Shown: one piece after another, positions 58,828-64,000 of the stretch
How positions within the stretch are numbered: position 1 is the stretch's first letter
Layout: every line of letters begins with the position of its first letter
Source of the DNA: Salvelinus alpinus
Lineage: Eukaryota; Chordata; Actinopteri; Salmoniformes; Salmonidae
DNA: 64,000 nucleotides
Assembly: GCF_045679555.1 (NCBI RefSeq)
Contig: NC_092115.1
Span: 39,627,728-39,691,727, forward strand
Reading direction: 5' to 3'
Translations under genes and position numbers: made by a program
Notes under the pieces: generated by a model
Database searches by the model: none
What the model saw: only the letters and a program-made list of their open reading frames with translations
Told to the model about the DNA's origin: nothing

Positions 58828-60988
58828 ATCAAATGTTATTTGTCACATGCGCTGAATACAACATGTGTAGACCTTAACGTGAAATGCTTACTTATACAAG
58901 CCCTTAACCAACAGTGCAGTTCAAGAAAGAGTTAAGAAAATATTTACCAAATAAACTAAAGTAACAATAAAATAACAATAACGAGGCTATATACTCCCAC
59001 TCCTCTTTATATTCTGGTAAGAGCCAGTTTGCGCTTTTCTGTGAAGGGAGAAGTAGATAGCGTTGTACCAGATCTTCAGTTTCTTGGCAATTTCTCGCAT
59101 GGAATAGCCTTCATTTCTCAGAACAAGACTGGACTGACGGGTTTCAGAAGAAAGTGCTTTGTTTCTTGCCATTTTGAGCCTGTAATCGAACCCACAAATG
59201 CTGATGCTCCAGATACTCAAGAAGGCCAGTTTTATTGCTTTTTTAATCAGTACAACATTTTTCAGTTGTGCTAGCATAATTGAAAAATGGTTTTCTAATG
59301 ATCAATTAGCCTTTTAAAATGATAAACTTGGATTAGCTAACACAACGTGCCATTGGAACACAGGAGTGATGGTTGCTGATAATGGGCCTCTGTACGCCTA
59401 TGTAGATATTCCATAAAAAATCTGCTGTTTCCAGCTACAATAGTCATTTACAACATTAACAATGCCTAAACTGTATTTCTGATCAATTTGATGTTATTTT
59501 AACGGACAAAACATTTCTAAGTCACCCCAAACATTTGAACAATAGTGTAGGTGTTCCTTTTGTCCAGGTGGGAAAGGGCAGTGTGGAGTGTGATTGAGAT
59601 TGCGTCATCTGTGGATCTGTTGGGGTGGTATGCGAATTGGAGTGGGTCTAGGGCATCTGAGGATGCTGTTGATGTAAGCCATGACCAGCCTTTCAAAGCA
59701 CTTCATGGCTACCGACGTGAGTGCTACGGGGCGGTAATCATTTAGGCAGGTTACCTTCCGTTCCTTGGGCACAGGGACTACGGGGGTCTGCTTGAAACAT
59801 GTAGATATTACAGGGAGAGGTTGAAAATGTCAGTGAAGACACTTGCCAGTTGGTCCGCGCATGCTTTGAGTACATGTCCTGGTAATCCATCTGACCCCGC
59901 GGCTTTGTGAATATTGACCTGTTTAAAGGTCTTGCTCACATCAGCTACCGAGAGCATTATCACACAGTCATCCAGAACAGCTGGTGCTCTCATGCATGCT
60001 TCAGTGTTGCTTGCCTCGAAACGAGCATAAAAGGCATTTAGCTTGTCTGGTAGGCTTGTGTCATTGGGCAGCTCGCGGCTGCTTGGGATATGTACGTACG
60101 GTCACTGTGGGGACGATGTCATCAATGCACTTATTGATGAAGCCGATAACTGAGATGGTATACTCCTCAATGCCATTTGATGAATCCCGGAACATATTCC
60201 AGTCTATGCTAGCAAAACAGTCCTGTAGCGTAGCATCCATCTGACCACTTCCGTATTGAACGAGTCACTGGTACTTTCTGCTTTAGTTTTTGCTTGTAAG
60301 CAGGAATCAGGAGGATAGAATTATAGTCAGATTTGCCAAATCGAGGGCGAGGGAGAGCTTTGTATGCGTCTCTGTGTGTGGGGTTAAGGTGGTCTAAACT
60401 TTTTTTCCCTCTGGTTACACATGTGACATGTTGGTAGAAATTAGGTCAAGCGGATTTAAGTTTGCCTGCATTCAAGTCCCCGGCCACTAGGAGCGCCACT
60501 TCTGGATGAGAATTTTCTTGTTTGCTTATGGCCTTATACAGCTGGTTGAGTGCTGTCTTAGTGCCAGCATTGGTTTGTGGTGGTAAATAGACAGCTACGA
60601 ATAATATAGATGAGAACTCTCTTGGTAGATAGTGTGGTCTACAGCTTTTCATAAGGTACTCTACCTCAGGCGAGCAATACCTCGCCTGAGGTATTTGTCA
60701 TTGACAGATAGACACACCCCCGCCCCTCGTATTACCAGACGTAGCTTCTCTGTCCTGCCTGTGCATGGAAAATCCCGCCAGCTCTTTATTATCTGTGTCG
60801 TTGTTCGGCCACGACTCGGTGAAACATAAGATATTACAGTTTTTAATGTCGCGTTGGTTGTATAATCTTGATCGTAGGTCATCCATTTTATTTTCCAATG
60901 ATTGCACGTTGGCCAATAGAACGGATGGCAGTGGGTGTTTACTCACTCGACTACGAATTCTCAGAAGACAACCCGACCTCGGCTCCCT
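58828..60988 (-). mobile_element. LINE (jockey superfamily) inserted in Tc1 family H
   Basis: On the minus strand from 60988: SVLLANVQSLENKMDDLRSR (endonuclease start), CFTESWPNNDTDNKELAG, VAVYLPPQTNAGTKTALNQL, VAGDLNAG, then a linker and the start of reverse transcriptase ([10 protein letters not shown]-like, near 59580). The catalytic half of RT is missing at 58988-59549, where a Tc1 family G fragment lies. The 3'UTR (58985-58828) ends AACATTTGATTT. Same family as 38119-40410. Stops and shifts throughout. Confidence 0.8.
58988..59549 (-). mobile_element. Tc1-like fragment (family G) inside the LINE
   Basis: The terminus ACCCCAAACATTTGAACAAT lies at the right (59525-59549). The minus-strand ORF reads MARNKALSSETRQSSLVLRN, EGYSMREIAKKLKIWYNAIY, a Tc1 N-terminal DNA-binding region. 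The rest of the transposase and the other terminus are missing at the left. Confidence 0.8.
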
Positions 60989-61414
60989 TTTCCATGGCCT
61001 CCATACTCACCAGACATGTCACCCATTGAGCACGTTTGGGATGCTCTGGATCGACATGTACGTCAGCGTGTTCCAGTTCCCGCTAATATCCAGCAACTTC
61101 GCAAAGCCATTGAAGAGGAGTGGGACAACATTCCACAGGCCACAATCAACGGCCTGATCAACTCTATACGAAGGAGATGTGTCGCGCTGCATGAGGCAAA
61201 TGTTTGTTACACTAGATACTGACTGGTTTTCTGATCCACCCCCCTGCCTTTTTTTGTAAAGGTATCTGTGACCAATAGATCAATATCTGTATTCCAAGTC
61301 GTGAAATCCATATATTAGGGCCTAATCAATTGATTTCAATTTACTGATTTCCTTATATGATCTGTAACTCAGTAAAATCTTTGAAATGGTTGCATGTTGC
61401 ATTTTTCTTCAGTG

Positions 61415-61995
61415 TAAATATCTTATCACATCACTGGCAAACCATATTTACTGTATTTAAATTATTTGATTTCAACATACTTACACCAAAATGGCTGACC
61501 TTTATACCATCATAAGTTTATTTACTAAAGCCAAAGTAAGGGAAATGTGTACTGTGAAAGTAGAAACTACAGCCAAAGATTTTTATAACTAACCCAAGAT
61601 AGACCACAGCCTCTCGTTTTCAATGGGCGCAAATTAATTATAGTGTGCAGAACAAGCAAGGAGGTGGGCAAGCCTATTGGCTCGTTCTAGCATGTATTGC
61701 ATATTTCCGTTAAGTGAACTACTCTGTGAAGTGCGCCTGTGCAATAACTCAACTCGCCCTTGCACTCCAATATAACGCAATTTTTTAAAACTTTGGCAAA
61801 TGGTTAAGTCTACAAAACCTAGTCCACTCTGTAACAGATTTTAGTTTGGGAAACAGAAAACTGTATTGAGATCAAATTTTTCATCGATGAGAAAAGTAGT
61901 TATCTATCATCTATATCATGCTGAAACAATCCACCCTTAGGATTATTCAGCATGTCTACAACCATTTAAAAAGTAACATCTGTTACCCCCAATAA
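61415..61995. other. Stretch without recognised content
   Basis: It is AT-rich, with no gene, transposon end or tandem repeat identified between the family H Tc1 and the LINE ORF1 relic. Confidence 0.35.
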
Positions 61996-62458
61996 CTATT
62001 TTGCCGTATCCACAATAACTTTCAACCTGGCATTTCTGCTTTCCACAACCCAAGTCGTGTTGATAACCTTACCAATGAAAGCAACGAAATTAACTTTTTT
62101 CACTATTAAAGTGTCCTTTGACACAGCACATTCATGAGCGTAACATTTCTGATCAGGTCTTGAAACCATGCCAGGACCAGAAGAAACAACAGCCCCGACA
62201 TTAGGTCTATTTAGTACAGGAGCAGCCATGGAAGCTCTATCATTCCGCACTGTAGTTACACCAATCTGTCTTAAAGCCTCTGCATACGATACATCATGAA
62301 TGATTCTATATCTCTGAGCCTCTCTCTGCACCCTCCATCCACCAAATGCTGCAGTATGTTCCCCCCACAATTATAACACTTAACCTTCACATTGCTCCCG
62401 CATTCACCGTAATCATGTTCCACTCCACACTTGGCACATCTTTTCTTTACACTGAACA
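61996..62458 (-). mobile_element. LINE ORF1 relic with zinc knuckles
   Basis: On the minus strand: CAKCGVEHDYGECGSNVKVK and CYNCGG in one frame, then GEHTAAFGGWRVQREAQRYR and IIHDVSYAEALRQIGVTTV in the next. The pattern (two CCHC-type knuckles followed by a VSYAEAL motif) is that of ORF1 nucleic-acid-binding proteins of I/jockey-type LINEs. A frame change separates the two parts. It is cut at 62458 by a Tc1. Confidence 0.7.
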
Positions 62459-63967
62459 TCTTGACTTTTTCCACATTTTGTTACGTTACAGCCTTATTCT
62501 GAAATTGATTACATAGATTTCCCCCCTCATCAATCTGCACACAATACCCCATAATGACAAAGCAATAACAGTTTTTTTTTTTTTTTTGCAAATGTATTAA
62601 AAATTTGAAACGGAAATATGACATTTACATAACTATTCAGACCCTTTACTCAGTACTTTGTTGAAGCACCTTTGGCAGTGATTACAGCCTTGAGTCTTCT
62701 TGGATATGACGCTACAAGCTTGGCACACCTGTATTTGGGGAGTTTCTCCCATTCTTCTTTGCAGATCCTCTCAAGCTCTGTCAGGTTGAATGGGGAGCAT
62801 TACTGCACAGCTATTTTCAGGTCTCTACAGAGATGTTCGATCAGGTTCAAGTCCGGACTCTGGCTGGGCCACTCAAGGATATTCAGGGACTTGTCACGAA
62901 GCCACTCCTGCATTCTCTTGGCTGTGTGCTTAGGGTCGTTGTCCTGTTGGACGGTGAACTGTTTCCCCAGTCTGAGGTCCAGAAAGCTCTAGAGCAGGTT
63001 TTCATCAATGATCTCTCTGTACTTTGCTCCGTTCATCTTTCCCTTGATCCTGACTAGCCCCCCAGTACCTGCTGCTGAAAAACATCCCCACAGCATGATG
63101 CTGCCACCACCATGCTTCACCGTAGGGATGGTGCCAGGTTTCCTCCAGACGTGACGCTTGGCATTCAGGCCAAAGAGTTCAATCTTGGTTTCATCAGACC
63201 AGAGAATCTTGTTTCTCATGGTCTGAGAGTCCTTTAGGTGCCTTTTGGCAAACTCCAAGCGGGCTGTCATGTGCTTTTTACTGAGGAGTAGCTTCCGTCT
63301 GGCCACTCTACCATAAAGGCCTGATTGGTGGAGTGCTGCAGAGATGGTTGTCCTTCTGAAAGGTTCTCCCGTCTCCACAGAGGAATTCTGGAGCTCTGTC
63401 AGAGTGATCATTGGGTTCTTGGTCACCTCCCTGACCCGAATGCTCAATTTGGTCAGGCGGACAGCTCTAGGAAGTCTTGGTGGTTCCAAACTTCTTCCAT
63501 TTAAGAATGATGGAGGCCGCTGTGTTCTTGGGGACTTTCAATGCTGCAGACATTTTTGGTACCATTCCCCAGATCTGTGCCTCGACACAATCCTGTCTCA
63601 GAGCTCTACGGACAATTCCTTCAACCTCATGGCTTGGTCTCGGGTGTGCCTTTACAAATCATATCCAATCAATTCAATTTACTACAGGTCGACTTCAATC
63701 AAATTGTAGAAACATCTCAAGGATGATCAATGGAAACAGGATGCACCTTAGCTCAATTTTGACTCTCATAGCAAAGGGTCTGAATACGTATGTAATAAGG
63801 TATTTCAGTTTTTTATTTTTAATACATTTGCAAAAATATCTAATAACCTGTTTTCACTTTGTCATTATGGGGTATTGTGTGTAGATTGATGAAGATTTTA
63901 GAATAAGGCTGTAATGTAACAAAATGTAGAAAAAGTCAAGGGGTCTGAATACTTTCCGAATGCACTG
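62458..63967 (-). mobile_element. Tc1-like transposon (family A), one terminus missing
   Basis: The right terminus TACTTTCCGAATGCACTG is at about 63950-63967. The left end starts at TTGACTTTTTCCACATTTTG without the outer CAGTGC repeat. The ORF 63489-62989 (166 residues) reads RRTTISAALHQSGLYGRVAR, WSDETKIELFGLNAKRHVWR, GGGSIMLWGCFSAAGTGGLV. The downstream DDE part continues in another frame. It is the best-preserved family A reading in the window. Confidence 0.87.
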
Positions 63968-64000
63968 TGCATGTCCCATTGTTTGGCATTTAAAACACTG

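Larger units (their letters stand above)
57956..61412 (+). mobile_element. Tc1-like transposon (family H) split by a LINE
   Basis: The left terminus CTGAACAAAAATATAAATCC follows TA at 57954-57955. The right end ...GCATTTTTCTTCAG is near 61412. The left transposase part (VPHGGGGVMVLAGISYGNRT, FQHDNARPHIARICTQFLEA) ends at CAGTTCTTCC (58827). The right part resumes at CCATGGCCTCCATACTCACC (60990) and reads SPIEHVWDALDRHVRQRVPV and EEWDNIPQATINGLINSIRR. The second copy of this family (15317-16162) shows the uninterrupted sequence. Confidence 0.85.

Overview
This window is nuclear DNA of a salmonid fish (trout, salmon or char type). Four spliced genes code for clearly vertebrate proteins. The rest is packed with repeats typical of salmonids: HpaI-type SINEs, other tRNA-derived SINEs, many families of Tc1-like DNA transposons (one is a native member of the family from which Sleeping Beauty was derived), jockey-superfamily LINE pieces, palindromic MITEs and long GT/TA microsatellites. 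There are no bacterial or viral genes and no CRISPR.

Host genes, left to right. (1) sh3gl1 (endophilin A2), plus strand, nine coding exons from 9075 to 22347, 367 residues, with a 7.3-kb first intron and a long 3'UTR reaching about 24.8 kb. (2) stap2 (PH-SH2 adaptor), plus strand, eleven exons from 25326 to 28261, 364 residues. (3) Two exon relics of a semaphorin (36633-36784 and 40723-40835), plus strand, now separated by about 4 kb of transposons; I read this as a pseudogene. (4) cactin (spliceosome factor), minus strand, ten exons from 52525 down to 43874, 878 residues. (5) cdc34/ube2r-type ubiquitin-conjugating enzyme, plus strand, five exons from 53801 to 56066, 237 residues, divergent from cactin across 1.28 kb. 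In the four complete genes every splice site fits GT/AG and the reading phase closes exactly. Human SH3GL1, STAP2, CACTIN and CDC34 all lie on 19p13.3, so this looks like an old syntenic block.

Repeat regions. 1-5260: a palindromic MITE, a composite repeat with an HpaI tail, a Sleeping Beauty-type Tc1 and a second Tc1 carrying two SINEs. 15.3-20.4 kb: Tc1 pieces and LINE tails in sh3gl1 introns. 29.1-40.6 kb: the densest part, with a foldback MITE, LINE pieces, minisatellites, a striking foldback Tc1, hybrid Tc1 elements, a small LTR-like insert and a LINE. 46.2-50.0 kb: two Tc1 elements inside cactin introns. 57.9-64.0 kb: a Tc1 that holds a LINE that holds another Tc1, then a LINE ORF1 relic and a last Tc1.

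The genes do not form one pathway. Endophilin A2 acts in membrane curvature and endocytosis, STAP2 in tyrosine-kinase signalling, cactin in splicing and CDC34 in SCF-dependent ubiquitination. The most notable non-gene signals are a Tc1 turned into a 581-bp-armed inverted repeat, a 22-codon HINT-like coding fragment trapped inside a SINE, transposons sitting a few bases past two splice donors, and a stap2 tail that lacks the YXXQ motif of the human protein. Family names of repeats rest on recognition by eye; no database was searched.
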